Shown piece after piece: positions 1-12,193 of a stretch of DNA of 64,000 nt (positions are counted from its first letter, which is position 1; every line of letters begins with the position of its first letter). This DNA comes from Ctenosaura bakeri (Eukaryota; Chordata; Lepidosauria; Squamata; Iguanidae), in contig CAOLHI010003111.1 of the NCBI GenBank assembly GCA_948474755.1, forward strand, positions 434,001 to 498,000. The letters run 5' to 3'. The notes below the pieces were generated by a model, which made no database searches, was not told the origin of the DNA, and worked only from the letters and a program-made list of their open reading frames with translations. The translations under genes were made by a program, and so were the position numbers.

Positions 1-474
1 TTGGGAGTTGATTGTATTTTTACATATTCTATTGTATTAATCTTGTAGGTTTATAGTTACTATGAAAGTAAATAATAGGCAATAAATACTAACCTCAAAC
101 TAAATTTAAGAACATAATTGTTACTGTTTGATTACTATTTGCTGTTTTGCAAAAGGGACGGGAAACAATTTTTGGTTATTTGTGGTTTTGTTAGTGCTTT
201 GTAGTTTAGTTTGATGTCCAAGTGTATTCTTATCTAGTTTATTTTTGTGTATTTTAACTACTTTTTTTATTAAAATAAAATGTACCTAAATATACATGTA
301 TGTGTACCCTTTCATTTTTAAACAAATATTCTCATGTTAAAATGCATAAAATACTCTCCCTTCCCTCCTCTATTTCTGTCCCTCCTTCCCTCCCTCCCTC
401 AGTCCTCTTATTATCCATCTTCCATCCTATTGCTTTTCACTTGGAATTATCATTCTTTCAGATGACATTTGTTC
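1..474. other. AT-rich flank, no gene
   Basis: No coding region or RNA gene is recognisable. The part from about 240 to 474 is T- and C-rich, with short CCTT/CCCT runs, and directly abuts the C-terminal end of a minus-strand L1 ORF2. It may be that element's 3' UTR, but no clear poly-A start was found. Confidence 0.4.
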
Positions 475-3030
475 CTAAGCATTGATCTCCTTGTGTCTAT
501 CCGTCATGTACCAACAATATAATGTTTTGTAGTAATTCTCCCTCAAACTAAAATGTAGTGTGAATGTTAAATCCTTCCCCCTTGATTTTTTGCCAATCTT
601 CAAAATTAATTGCGTGACCAATGTTTGGGCCCACTTAAATGTTATGATCTCTTTTTCCATATCTCATTCAAGAAGGCTCTTATACAGTTAGATACTCTTT
701 TCAGTTGTGTTTTTTTCCCATTAAGATCTCATCCTATTCATTATATTCATTTGTAATTCCATATAGTTTTACATCCATTTTAAGTGTGTCCTGCTACTGT
801 TTGTTGGGAAAACACTGAACTTCAATTTCTTGTTCTTTGAAATCATCTCTTGTTTTTAGGTTAGGGCCATCTTCTTCCCCAGTAATCAAATTCTTATATC
901 TTCCGTTTGAAAAAATTTGAAATAATTCCTCCTATTAAAAAGGCCTTCTGAGGGGATGTCCAATCAGGTATTTTATTATAAAACTTTTTCTTGTATGTAT
1001 TACATACTTTTATTAGTCATAAAAATCCTTATTCACATCAGTCTTATTGTACCATAAGTATGTGTGCCAACCGAATCCTTCCAATTGCAAGAGTCTTGTG
1101 TTTTCTAAATTATTCCATTTTCCCCCCAATCCAAACATACCACATGGAAATATAATTTAAAATCAGGGAGGCCCAATCCACATCTTTCTTTTGCTTCAAT
1201 AATCATTTTCCATTTTATTCTTTTTTTTTTAACTGCCCAGATGAATTTTGATATTTCTTTCTTCCATGCATTTAATGGTTTTGTGACTGATATTATAGGA
1301 ATATTTTGGAAGAATAACAACAATTTTGGTAGGATACTCATTTTGATTGCTGGTATCCTACCCATCAAGTCTAACTTTTTCCATCTTGTTAGGTCAACTG
1401 TTATTTGTCTTCCCATTTTCTGGTAATTGTTATCAAAAAAATCTGAATTTTTCTTTTTTTTTTCAGTTTGAAAATTTCTTTAGTAAATTTATCTCTTTTT
1501 TGATATAGTCATAGTGAGTATTGATGTTTTTTCTTTATTTTGAAATCTGAAACTTGTCGATACTCTTCAAACATTTCCAATAATTCTGTAACAGAAATTT
1601 GAAGTCTTTCTAAAATTATTACTAAATCATCTGCAAAGGCCTAGCATTGGTATTTATTTCTTCTAATGTTGATACTTTTGATCTGATCATTGAGTCTAAT
1701 CTTATTAATGAGAACCTGCAGCAATGTCATAAATAATAGTGGAGCGAGTGGGCAATCTTGTCAAGTTCATTTTGAGATTTCACATAATTTAGTTTTTTCC
1801 TTATTAATCAAAATTTGGGAACTTTGTTTTTGATAAATAGTTTTAATAAATAAATTTCTCACAAAAGTCCATATTGTCCAGAAGTTTGATCATATAATGC
1901 CAATTTACATTGTCAAAAGTCTTTTCTGTATCAACAAAAATAATTGCAAGTTTTTCCTAGTGCTTTTTTCATAATATTCTAATACAGTTCTTTGCTTTTT
2001 CAGATTTCTTCTGGAGAAGAAACTGCTTTGATCTTCATGTGTCACTTCTGCTAGTATTTTCTTTAATGTCTCTGCTAGGATTGAGGTAAAGATTTTTAAC
2101 CCATGTTTAGAAGTGAAATGAGCCTGTAATTTTTTTTGGGGGGGTGGGGTGCGGTGGGGTTTGGACCTTTATCTTCTTTAGGAATCACCGTAATCAAAGA
2201 GTTATCACACATAGCTAGTTTTCCTTTTTGTATAAATTCATTCATAACAGCATGTAAAGGATTGATTAATTTGAAATTGAATTTCTTATTACATATGTTT
2301 GTAAAACCTTCTGGGTTTAGTGATTTGTCAGGTTTAAGTTTCTTTATTGCTTCCAATAATTCTTTCATAATTATTGCACTGTTTAATATTTTTCTTTGTT
2401 CTGTTATTTGCTGGAGATTTTGTGACTCCATGCATTTAATCACCTTCTCAGAAGATTTCTCTACATTTTTCTGGTCTTTGAATAATTTAGAATAATAATC
2501 TTTAAAAACTGTTTTTTTTTATTATGCCTTGTTCTGTATAAATCAACATTCCTTCTTGTATTTTTGGGATTTGCTTCTTTTCCTTCATCTTTCTTCTCTT
2601 AAATGCCAACCACTTAGCACATTTATTTGCATATCCAACATGTGCATGTTTGGCATATTTTATTTTTCCCTGTATTTCTTCCACTGATATTAATGAAACT
2701 TGTTTCTGTAGTATTTTTATTTGGTTGTTTGTTTCTTTTTTTCTTAGGATTTTTTAAATCTCCTCTTCCTTAATTCTAATTTCATCTAATAGTTTTTGTG
2801 TCTTCCCTTCATTTTTTTAGTAGTTCCAATTGTTGCTGAATGAAGAAACCCTACATTACTGCTTTGCTAGTGTCCCATATACAATTCATGTCACATTTTC
2901 AACTTATATTATCCTGAAAAAAGAAGTTCAATATTTTCTTTGCCTTTTCAGTATTTCTCTATCTTTTAATAAGTTTTCCTTAAGGTGTCAATTAAACTCT
3001 TTTCTTAGACTCTGGTTGTGATTTCATTGT
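475..3030 (-). pseudogene. Decayed L1 ORF2 (RT and C-terminal part)
   Basis: Remnant of the L1 endonuclease/reverse transcriptase protein read on the minus strand in several frames. From high to low coordinate one sees the linker before RT (2502-3030), the start of RT with a KKLKPDKS...GFT segment (2096-2443), the RT thumb with LMGRIPAIKMSILPKLL and FIWAVKKKRIKWKM (1105-1416), and a C-terminal piece with LRENYYKTLYCWYM (475-660). The 5' half (ORF1 and endonuclease) is missing, as expected for a 5'-truncated L1. Many stops and frameshifts mark it as old. A G-rich run (2130-2160) interrupts the RT start. The family call rests on matching the same segments of the better preserved L1 at 41550-48637. 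Confidence 0.85.
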
Positions 3031-3172
3031 GGATGGCAGCTGAAGTTGAACAGTCCCAGGCTGCAGCTAGACCTGAGAGAAATATAGCATCAAAAGACAC
3101 CCCCCCCCAAGGGGCAAGAAGATCCCTCTAATAAAGGAGATCCGGAGCAGCTCACCAAGTCAACAGTCAACC

Positions 3173-4997
3173 TGTTACTGCAGTTGTGCTATGTCAGTGA
3201 GAGCACTAGATATCTCTTGATATCAAATAATTTGGCCTTTATGTGACCTTTCTCTGCCACCCTACTCCACGTGTTTGCAAGGGCCACTGGACAAGCACAT
3301 AATAGGTGCGGCCATTAATGGTTGTACATTCCAAACCTCATTTAGGCAGGCAACTTAATGCCTCTCTGATGCTTCAGGGACCATTCTTTCTTGCAAACCC
3401 ACCTTGCTCAGCACAATTTTACACAAAGACGCCCGGCCGAGTGCTGAGCCATTCCTTTATGTTGGGCTATTTGCATACTGACCATACTATTTTCATCCAG
3501 CGCTAAGCTCATCGTGTAAAACCTGATCTTTTCCTTTTTTTTTTTAATAATTTTTTATTGATTATATAACAAACAAAAAACAAAAACAAAAAATTAAACA
3601 CCATGTGAATCAAACAAAAAAAAAGAAAAAATAATAATTTTTTCCCTTTTTTTCTAAACACTACAAACTTACATTATTTTTTTTTCTGTTTTGCCCTTAA
3701 AATCATAAACTTGTTCAGCTTATTCTATATCATACTACTTATACATTTTTGTTACCTATCTTTAATTCTTATTTTCATTACATTCATTTTTATTATAATC
3801 ATTTCATTCTTAATTCTATATTTTTCGCTTCCATTTAATCTATTACTATTGTTAAATATAATCTTATTTCTTAACATATCAAACTATCTCTAAAGGTAAC
3901 CACTCCCCAAAGCCAGTTATCTTCTAATTTTTTTTTCTTTTATAAGAAGATTGAACATCATTATCCCATTTAATCAATAAATCACATGTTTAACGCACAC
4001 ACATAATAATAATAAAAAAATGAACCCACCCCCCAGAGCCAACTTTTTATTTAATCCACTTTCCAAAATTGCCTTTCTTCTTGTGAAAGGGTAGCTTTAC
4101 CTTCTCTTAACAAGGTTTTTTCCAAAAATATTTTCCAATTTTTTTCAAAATCATTCCCTTTTACTAAACCTTTCATAAATCTAATTCTACATGTTAATTT
4201 ATCATTAATTGCAATTTTCCACACTTCTTTATACCATTCCTCTATTTGAAAATTTTCATTTGTTTTCCATTTTTTTGCTATTATTAATCTCGCTGCAATT
4301 AACAGATTTGTTATTAATTCTTTCTTTACCTGAGTGCACTCAACCTTATTATATATAGACAACAACGCTATATTTGGGCATATTGGTATCCCTACTCCTA
4401 TAATCTCTTTTATCTCTTTAAAAACCTTTTGCTAAAATTCCATTATCTTTTTACAATTAAACCTGATCTTTTCCAATGCCTTTGTCCAGTTACAAATTCC
4501 CTTTGTTCCACCGAGCATGGCATGGCCTGTAGGTATAATCCATCCTATAAAAAGTCCCCATTTTCAAGTCCTCCTTGGACTACTTTGGACTACTTTGGAC
4601 TTCCATCCCACCTTGCTGTCAGTCTGTCTGAAGAACTCCCCTCAGCAAGCCACGCTGAGTTTCTTCCCCTCAACCTCCGCTTCTCCCCAGGACTACGTGA
4701 AAAGGTGTCGTATTACCCACTTCCCCGAAAACTCTTCATTTCTATTTCCAGTTAGTGGTGTGTATGTGTTGTCTTGTTTGTTGTTTGTCTTTTAATAAAA
4801 CTGCTATTTTTGTTACTTTAAAACTTGTCTGGCTACTCTTCTGACTTGATGCCGTAGACTTAGGGTTAAAAGATCCCAGCTAAGTTATTCTGCCTCTCGT
4901 TAGCTTGAAAGAGTGCTCGAGTCTAATTTCCCCCATCTTGTGTTTTTATTTAGTAATTTGGGCACCCCTCCCGGGACCCCCAACATACAGAGTAACA
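3173..4997 (+). mobile_element. Solo LTR of ERV family (copy A), split by an L1
   Basis: An LTR with inverted ends TGTTAC...GTAACA, flanked by a 4-bp target duplication AACC (3169-3172 and 4998-5001). Without the nested L1 it is about 885 bp, close to the 906-bp LTR of the provirus at 19913-29466. A TATA box (TATAAAAA, 4546-4553) and a polyadenylation signal (AATAAA, 4794-4799) define a U3-R-U5 layout. No internal retroviral sequence follows, so this is a recombination-derived solo LTR. Its sequence is closest to the two LTRs at 37138-38968, with which it shares the block around GGTGCGGCC (from 3307). Confidence 0.9.
3535..4458 (-). mobile_element. 5'-truncated L1 nested in LTR copy A
   Basis: A short L1 3' end inserted in the LTR with a 16-bp target duplication AAACCTGATCTTTTCC (3519-3534 and 4459-4474). 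The T-run at its left edge is the poly-A tail read on the plus strand. A frame at 4051-4365 (minus) gives 104 residues of the ORF2 C-terminal domain (IAAR.IIAKKWK...WYKEVWKIA..DKLTC), followed by about 500 bp of AT-rich 3' UTR. This is ordinary target-primed reverse transcription of a truncated copy, and it post-dates the LTR. Confidence 0.9.
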
Positions 4998-5071
4998 AAC
5001 CCAGCAATGATGGAGAGGGGAGAAGCAAAGTTGATGGAGCTAGACATCTTCAGGTCAAGCCTCAGCTATAT

Positions 5072-5118
5072 GTCTATATATAATAAGGTTGAGTGCACTC
5101 AGGTAAAGAAAGAATTAA
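5072..5118 (+). repeat. 47-bp inverted duplicate of an L1 segment
   Basis: These 47 bases are the exact reverse complement of 4312-4358 inside the nested L1 (the SIYNKVECTQVKKEL coding stretch). Similarity stops abruptly on both sides, and there is no poly-A tail or target duplication. It lies in the roughly 295-bp gap between LTR copies A and B (4998-5292), which otherwise holds nothing recognisable. Confidence 0.7.
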
Positions 5119-5292
5119 ACTTATAACAATGAGATTCATGAGTACCCAAAGTTATAATCTATGCACAGAACCTAATAACCAGCCTACTCTTGCCACTAAC
5201 AGATAAATGGGCTAGAAGAGGACTGTACTTACAGATTTGATCTCATAGGAACATGTGTTTTGTGAAAAGAGGAAAAAATCTAGAAAGAGAAG

Positions 5293-6153
5293 TGTTACTG
5301 CAGTCCAGGCCTACCTGGATATCAAACCATTCGGCTTTCCTCTGCCACCCTGCTCCACATGTTTGCGAGGCCTCCAGACAAGCATGTAAACAGGTGCGGC
5401 CAATAATTGCTGGACATTCTATTCTCCACCCAAGCAGGCGAGACAGAGCCTGTTCATCGCTTCAGGGACCTCTTCAGCAAACACCTCATTGTTTATGCGC
5501 AATACTAACAAAGGCTCCCTGCCCCGAGCAGGTAGCCTCACAAAGCTGTACTAAGTGCTCCGCATTTGCATACTGGCTACACTATTGTTAATTCGGCCCT
5601 AAGCCAATCATGCTAAACTCTGACCTTTCCAAAGCTTTGTCCTGCTCCTAAATCACATTGTTCTCATCGAGTACCGTATGGCCTGCAGTCACAATTCATC
5701 CTATAAAAACCCCCGGTTCTGAGACCCTCCTTAGATTGCTCTGGACTTCCATCCCAGCTTGCTGCTGCTTTGTCTGGCAAGCCGTCCCCTCAGTCCCACA
5801 TACTGAGACTCCATATTAACGAACTCCATCTCAAAACCTCTCCAGGACTACGAGACAAGTGTCGTATCACCCATCTCCCTCTAAAAATCCCTATTTCTGA
5901 TCCTTTAGTTAGCTGTGTGACTGTGGTGTCTTTAATATCTGTCTGTATTCAATAAAACATCATTTTTATTACTTTAAACTGTCTGTCTGCTTGACTGACC
6001 TGACCCTGTAGACGCTGGGTTGTAAGATCCTGCTAAGTTACCCTGCCTCTCGCTAGCTTTAGTGAGTGTTCCAGCTAATTTTCCCCAAGTAGTTGTTGTC
6101 ATTGTTTGGTTATTTGGGCGCCCTTCCCAGGACCCCCAGAGATCAGGGTAGCA
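5293..6153 (+). mobile_element. Solo LTR of ERV family (copy B)
   Basis: 861-bp LTR from TGTTAC to GTAGCA (the terminal GTAACA with one change), with a 4-bp target duplication GAAG (5289-5292 and 6154-6157). The TATA box is at 5701-5710 (CTATAAAAAC) and AATAAA at 5951-5956, followed by a U5 that ends in the family's GGACCCCCAGAGATCAGGG-type terminus. It is more diverged from copy A than copy A is from the pair at 37138-38968, so it belongs to another subfamily or age class. Confidence 0.9.
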
Positions 6154-6157
6154 GAAG

Positions 6158-6955
6158 AGCTGTTACAGAATAATTTAAACTGATATTGGAACTGTGTTGT
6201 GTTGTATTGAGAAGAGATTAGAAATTTATGAAGCAGCAGTAAGTGGTAGAAAAGACATTATGTTAATAAAATGGAAAGTGAAAGTGAAAAAAAATTGGTG
6301 TGAGTGATGGTGGATGAATGAAGAACAAGGGAGGAGTATCTGTGTGTGATGCTGGAGGCAAGAGAGAGGGTACATGGGAAGAAATAGTTAAGAAAGGCAG
6401 AAAAGGACATGAGTTGTTTAAGGAGGAAGAATTATTGCTGAAGTAGACAAAGCAAGATAGCAGGCGGTAGACAGTGGAGCACTGAACTAGTGAGAGGAGA
6501 AGAAGAACTGGATTTGAGACAGACAACAATGGCAAATGATTACTGTTGAAAAGAAAGTGACAAAATAAAGGGAATGACGTTAGAAAGTGACTCTAAAGAC
6601 AGATGAGAGGGATAAGTCTATTGAAAGCAGCAGTGAGCTGCAGGGAAGATGTGTTCCAGTAAGTTAAATGGTGAGAAATGACAACCACAATTCTTAGAGT
6701 GTGAGAGCTGCACAGACTGGAATGTCATTTGGAGAGAAGAACAGAACAGATTGAAAGTAATTAGCTTAGACAGAAAGATAAGTAAAGACAGCAAAGATGG
6801 GAAGATCTGACAGGTCTGCTACAACAAAAATAAAATAGATGCTTTAATTATCCGTTGTATCAGGAATTAATTGATAAGGGTCTGGGGGGAGGAATCTAAA
6901 CTAGATTCTACAGCAAGCTGCCAGTCTGGACCTCTCCACAAGAAGCTTTTAAAAT
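6158..6955. other. Purine-rich stretch, nothing recognised
   Basis: About 800 bp rich in A and G (many GAGAAGA, AGACAGA type words) with no supported reading frame and no recognised repeat. It could be L1 5' UTR or an unidentified repeat. The sequence alone does not decide. Confidence 0.3.
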
Positions 6956-7165
6956 AAGCAAAAAAACCATCTGGAGAAATCTTGAGTTTGAATTTAAGAG
7001 AGAATTTTTGTAAGATGCTACATAGATGGTACACAGCACCACAAAAACTTGAGAAGATTTCTCAAAAAGGGAATGGATTTTGTTGGAAATGTAAGAAGAC
7101 TATTGGCAACCATTTCTGTTTGTGGTGGGCTTGCCATGTAGCTAAGAATGACTCACTCTCTAGCA
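6956..7165 (+). pseudogene. L1 ORF2 C-terminal fragment
   Basis: A short frame with LNLRENFCKMLHRWYTAPQ followed by GFCWKCKKTIGNHFCLWW, which is the conserved C-terminal Cys-containing segment of L1 ORF2 (compare LRENIYKMHLRWYLPPERL and CWKCHIVKGTFYHQWW in the L1 at 41550-48637). Only about 65 codons survive, followed directly by L1 ORF1-type sequence. It is therefore a separate truncated copy or a rearranged piece. Confidence 0.7.
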
Positions 7166-7179
7166 TCTTGTTTTGAAAA

Positions 7180-8385
7180 TTTCAAATTTGAAATGATCAT
7201 GGAGGAAGTGAAAAAAAATAAATACCAAAATGCAGGAATTTGAGGAAAAATACAAGAGATAGATGAAATTAATAATAAATGTATGCAAGTTCAACTTCAG
7301 AAACTTCAAGATTTATCCAAAAGTAGACACATAGAGAAATCACTCAAACTGAGAGGGCTGAAAGAGAGGAAATTTGAAAATCTGGCCAAGAAAGTATGAT
7401 ACCCGCATTGGCAAAATTTTTAGGATGGCCTGCTGAGTACTAAATTTGGAAATTGATAAATTATACAGCATAAGTTGTCCAGCAGCTAGAAGTAACAAGT
7501 TAGCTCACAACATAGTCATTTTTTAATATAATTTTATTGCAATTTCCACATATAAAACAAACAATTGTCACTGTACTTTAAATGTCATATTACAACTGTC
7601 TTCCTTTCCTCTCTGGACCACAATCATTATTGATATGTTGCTTCATTACTATGTATCACAATAAATTGTTATTATACCTATGTTAGTTCCTGCTTTTCTA
7701 TTCAACTTTACATGTTTCATGATATTTCACTGTTATTTCACTAGTACATAGACTTGCTACCATGATTTATGTATTCTTCTCTGTCAATACCCAACCCACA
7801 TTCATTACAATCTGCCGTTCTTTATTAATATCATCATCTGATTTCCCTTTTAATCTTTGTGAAATAATATCTGCATTTCGGTTTTCAATAAAAGTTGCCC
7901 ACCATTGCTCAATATTAGGTGTTAATTCAGTCTTCCACAACCTTGCAAGCTCAATGCGAGCAGTCGTAATCATATAAAGTATTATTCTCCAATATTTCCT
8001 TGCAACAATTCCCTCTAACTTATGTGTCATATTTAAATAGTCATTTTATTTTTGTCCACCAGAGAGTTAAAGATTTAATAATTCAAAAGCAGTACATTGA
8101 AAAATCGATAATAGATAGTAAGACGATTCAAATTTTCAAAGATGTGCCTGGATCCATACTTCAGAAAATGAAAGAGCATATGTTCCTGACCCAACAGCTA
8201 AAGAAACCTGGAATCAATTATAGATGGGGAAGAAGGGATATAGAAGGGATTGCTTTTTACTTCAAACAGGGGAGATTCAACTTGACATCAGTAAGGCAAG
8301 TCAACATGTTCCTAGAACAGTATGGAGAAGCACTGAAGAAAGAGGTGAATAAGGATGGAAGAGAAGATATGCAAGAACAAGAATG
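7180..8385 (+). pseudogene. L1 ORF1 remnant (RNA-binding protein)
   Basis: Decayed L1 ORF1. The first part (7190-7400) is Glu/Lys/Gln-rich and looks like a coiled coil, followed by LARIGKIFRM-like RRM sequence broken by stops. After the nested L1, the frame at 8050-8385 gives VHQRVKDLIIQKQ, then FKDVPGSILQKMKEHM and GINYRWGRRDIEGIAFYF, the C-terminal domain of ORF1p that binds RNA with the RRM. The acidic tail (KKEVNKDGRE...) and a long GAAGAAGA stretch to about 8520 match the acidic ORF1 C-terminus seen in other L1 copies of this window. Confidence 0.75.
7523..8036 (-). mobile_element. Small 5'-truncated L1 nested in L1 ORF1
   Basis: An antisense L1 3' end of 514 bp with an 11-bp target duplication ATAGTCATTTT (7512-7522 and 8037-8047). 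The frame at 7767-8030 (minus) gives the ORF2 C-terminus (KYWRIILYMITTARIELARLWK), followed by about 240 bp of 3' UTR. The ORF1 reading of the host element resumes after the right duplicate. Confidence 0.9.
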
Positions 8386-8615
8386 AGGAAAAGAAAGTTC
8401 ATGCAGAGAATGTTTAAAACAATTGATACCTGAAGACATTCAAAAAGAAAGAAGGGAAGATGAAGACAAAGAAAAAGAAGAAGAAGAAATAGACGAGGAA
8501 GAAGAACTAGCAAACGAATAACAGATTGTACTTGGTGAAGAGGGAGAGAAACAAAGACTCTCTCAAGAGTGAAATTTAAATTTGAACAAGGAAGGACGGT
8601 TATTAGAAGTTGAAG

Positions 8616-10116
8616 TATGATGTCTATTAAGGTGTTGACTTGGGATGTTCATGGTCTTAATGTTCTATCAAAGAAAAGGAAGATATTTCATTATTTAAAG
8701 AAGCAGATGTTGTTGTTAGCTTACAAAGAATGCAGGTAAAACAATTGGATGTTAAATATTTGAGCAACTCTAAATTGGGTGAATGCTTCATCTCCACCAA
8801 TAAGCTAAAAAAGAAAGGGATTCTTTTATATATAAATAAATGTCTGGCACCAAGAGAAGTATTTCATAATAATTCTAGTAATTTTATTGCCATTGAAATT
8901 AAAATACAGAACGAGAAAGTATTGCTAGTTGGTATCTATACTGCAAATGAGAATAAATCAACCGTCTTTGAAAGCTTCTTTGAAACCTCAGCTGGCCAAG
9001 AATACGAGAAGATTATCATGATGGGGGATTGGAACACTGTAATGTATCTGATATTAGATAGAAAGTCTCACAAAGAAATGAAGAGATCACAAGTGAAACT
9101 GCCTAGGAATTTCCTAAAATATATCTCTGATTATGGTCTGATAGACATTTGGAGGTACAAATCGACTCACAGCACTCCTGGATTCACAAGTAAGGAAGAA
9201 GATTAAATATCTTAAAAACATTTTTAATCCACCAAAAAAACAAAAAAACAAAAAAACAGGTAAATGGCTTGCATATAAATTAAAGAAAGAAAAAAAAAGG
9301 ATAATTTCCGAAATCAAAATTGGAGAAGAAATTACTACATAACAAGAGAAAATTAAACAAGCTTTCCAGGATTATTTTTCTAAATTATATGCTGATGATT
9401 AACAGCAGGATACTCAACAGCATAAAACAGAAAATTATCTACAGACCACTATCATACAATTAACAGATAAACGAAGAGACCAGTTAAATCAACCTGTTAC
9501 AGTAAAGGAAATATCTGAAACAATTAACAGTGCTAAGCCAGGGAAGATCCTGGGACCTGACCGATTCTCGGTTACCTATTATAAAATGTTTCAGAAAGAG
9601 CTTATACTGCCATTGCGTGAAACTTGGAATCAAATAGCAAATGGAGAGAAACCTCACTCCTGGAAATGTTATGTTGATTCCTAAAGAATGGAAAGACATA
9701 ACAAATTCATGAAATTATAAACTTTCATTATTAAATCAAGATTACAGATCATTTACAGCAATTCTGGCAGAAAGAATAAAGAAAATTATTGTTGGTAGGA
9801 TACAAGAAGACCAGTCAGGTTTTTTACAGGGCCACCAATTAAGGGATAACATCCAAAGTTTGATAAACATAATACAATACTATGAATGCTATGAAGATAA
9901 GAAAATGGGATTGATCTTTTGGGACGCTGAAAAAGCGTTTGACAATATTTCATGCCATTTTATGAATCAAATCCTTAAAAAGATGAATATTGGAAATAAT
10001 TTTCTTAAATGGCCCAAAGCAATTTATTCAGATCAAGAGGCCCCTATAATTTTTAATTCAGAGAGAATGAAACTTTGGAGAGTTAAAATCATAGATGACA
10101 TTCCTTTATGGAATTC
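8616..10116 (+). pseudogene. L1 ORF2 remnant: endonuclease and start of RT
   Basis: ORF2 of the long plus-strand L1. The endonuclease starts near 8616 with KVLTWDVHGLNVLSKK (compare the SWNIKG start elsewhere). It continues with KKKGILLYINK, the VLLVGIYTAN strand and the MGDWNTVM motif (8730-9206). The linker to RT is shortened and broken (9210-9480). RT resumes with AKPGKILGPDRFSVTYYKM, EDQSGFLQGHQLRDNIQSL and the motif A region DAEKAFDN (9860-10110). The frame then runs into the solo LTR at 10117. Motif C (FADD/FVDD) is absent. The protein is dead. Confidence 0.8.
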
Positions 10117-11023
10117 TGTTACTACATTTGCTAGCCCAGATATGGGGATGCTAGATATCATTTTGATATCAATAATTTGATTCTCTTCCACCATCCCTCT
10201 CCAAGTGTTTGTGAGGCCCCCGGACAAGCACAGAACTAGGCTCGGCCACTAAATGCTGCAATATCCCAAAACAATACAGGCAGGCCAGAAATAGCCAGAG
10301 CGCCACTTTAGGAGACCTCTCTGCATACCCTCATTATGTATGCACACTGTTTACAACAAACTCCCTGCCCCAAGCAGGCAACTTAACAAGCCGGATACTC
10401 AAATGTCAAGCACTGTGCATCTGCATACTGGCTACTTCATTGTCAATTCAGACCAAACTCAATCATGCTAAATTTTGACCTTTCCAAAGCTTTGTCTTGT
10501 GCCCAAAACTCATTGTTTTCCCCAAGTATGGAATAGCCTGCAGTCACATTTCTCCCTATAAAAACCCCTGATTCCGAGACCTTCCTCGGATCGCTCCGGA
10601 CTTCCATCCCGCCTTGCTGCCACTTTATTTGACGAGCTGTCCCCTCAGTCCCACGTACTGAGACTTCATACCTCCAAACTCAATCTGCAGACTACCCGGG
10701 CTTCAGGACAGGTGTCGTGTCATCCAATTCCACAATCCCTCCCAAAAATCCCTCTATACCACTCCAACCTTTATTTTCTATAGTTATCTGTGTGAGTGTG
10801 TTGCATACACTGTTTGTCTGTGTTTAATAAATATCACAATTGTTCTTAAACTTTGGTGTGCTCCTTGGCTTGGCCGGACCCCGTAGACATCGGGTAAAAG
10901 ATTCCGCTGCGTTGCCCTGCTTCTCGCATTGCTAGCTTGTGCTCTCAGCTAATTTCCCCAAACTTAGTTAATTGTGAGCACATTCAGGTGTCCCTACCGG
11001 GACCCCCAGTAAACAGGGTAACA
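10117..11023 (+). mobile_element. Solo LTR of ERV family (copy C)
   Basis: 907-bp LTR, TGTTAC...GTAACA, with a 4-bp target duplication ATTC (10113-10116 and 11024-11027). TATA box at 10556-10565 and AATAAA at 10826-10831. It is very close in length and sequence to the 906-bp 5' LTR of the provirus (28561-29466), including the ATATCATTTTGATATCA block near its start, so copy C belongs to the provirus's own subfamily. It sits inside the L1 ORF2. Confidence 0.92.
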
Positions 11024-11027
11024 ATTC

Positions 11028-11768
11028 ACTTTTCAAAATTTGGTCCAAATATAAAACATTGGCTTTGTCCACAAGTGCCATTATGGGTGTCTCCACAAGA
11101 AGCTTTCTATAATTCTGCAAGTAAACCTCAAAAAAAAAATGGTGGACATATAAAAATTTATTAAAATTTCAAGACAATGAACCAACTTTTAAATCAAGAG
11201 AAGAACTATTACCATAAGGGATAAATTGCTCCTGGTTTTTGTATATACAGTTATACACAAGACAATAAGGAAGAGAAATTAAAGAATTCTATTTCAGAGT
11301 TAGATACCATCTAACTGGCAAAAAACACATTGAAGCCAAATTTTATACACTTCTTTTAAAAAAGGAAACAGAATACGAGATAATGAAAAGCAGTATCGTA
11401 AAATGGGCTCAGGATATTGAATATCCTCTTCAATTAGATCATTGGCTACAAGCTTGGAAAGATCTAAATTTTACAGCTTGCCAGTTGTTTAAAGAAAATT
11501 TTTATAAGATGTTATATAGATGGCATATAACTCCAACTAAGATTGCTAAAATATATAAAGGATGAAATGCTGGAAATGTAAATGAGAAAGAGGTTCTTTC
11601 TATCATTGCTCCTGGAACTGTAAGAAAGCAAAAAAAATTGGAAGAATATTCACGTGGAGATTACAAAGAATATAGAAAAGAATTTCCCCATGGAACCAGA
11701 ATTATATTTGTTAAATATGTTTAATTCAGTTCAGGATTATATTGATGAATCATACTTAATTTGATAAC
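11028..11768 (+). pseudogene. L1 ORF2 C-terminal remnant
   Basis: Continuation of the plus-strand L1 after the solo LTR. It includes PQVPLWVSPQEAFYNSASK (compare LWLSPHEAFYK in the L1 at 41550-48637), IVKWAQDIEYPLQLDHW and ENFYKMLYRWHITPTKIAKIYKG. The frame breaks at the Cys-rich segment (about 11570). The Ty3/Gypsy element at 11774 then interrupts, and a last piece (EVYEILEMDKLTMLLKDKS) follows at 17045-17130. Confidence 0.75.
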
Positions 11769-11773
11769 TAAGG

Positions 11774-12079
11774 TGTCAGGAACAGATTCACTCTTACACG
11801 GATCAACAAACTTAATAGAAGATTTATTGTAACATAGTAAGGGATGCTGTCTTCAGACGTTAAAGCTTGAGAATGGAACGTTTTCCCCCCACCTTACACT
11901 TTAACAGACAGTTTCTCCTAAGATAGTTGTAAAAGAACGAACGTCATCATGCCAAATGGTTCCTTTGAAATTCCAGCCAGAAGGAATGGTTGGCGCCTGG
12001 GAATAGCTAACAGCCTACTATCACTATTTCCTCAGTCTACTGCTATCCTAAAACAATAAAACATGGAGGACTCCCGACA
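11774..12079 (-). repeat. 3' LTR of the Gypsy element
   Basis: 306 bp, the cleaner of the two LTRs. In element orientation it is preceded by a purine-rich tract AAAAAAGTGGGGCAGGA (12080-12096, minus), which is the expected polypurine tract for plus-strand priming. Confidence 0.85.
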
Positions 12080-12193
12080 TCCTGCCCCACTTTTTTAAAA
12101 AAATATATACATAAAGATACACAAAATATAGAAAATATCACGGAACAGTAGAAAGACAAGAAAACTAAATAGTAATATGAATGCAGTAGCAAG

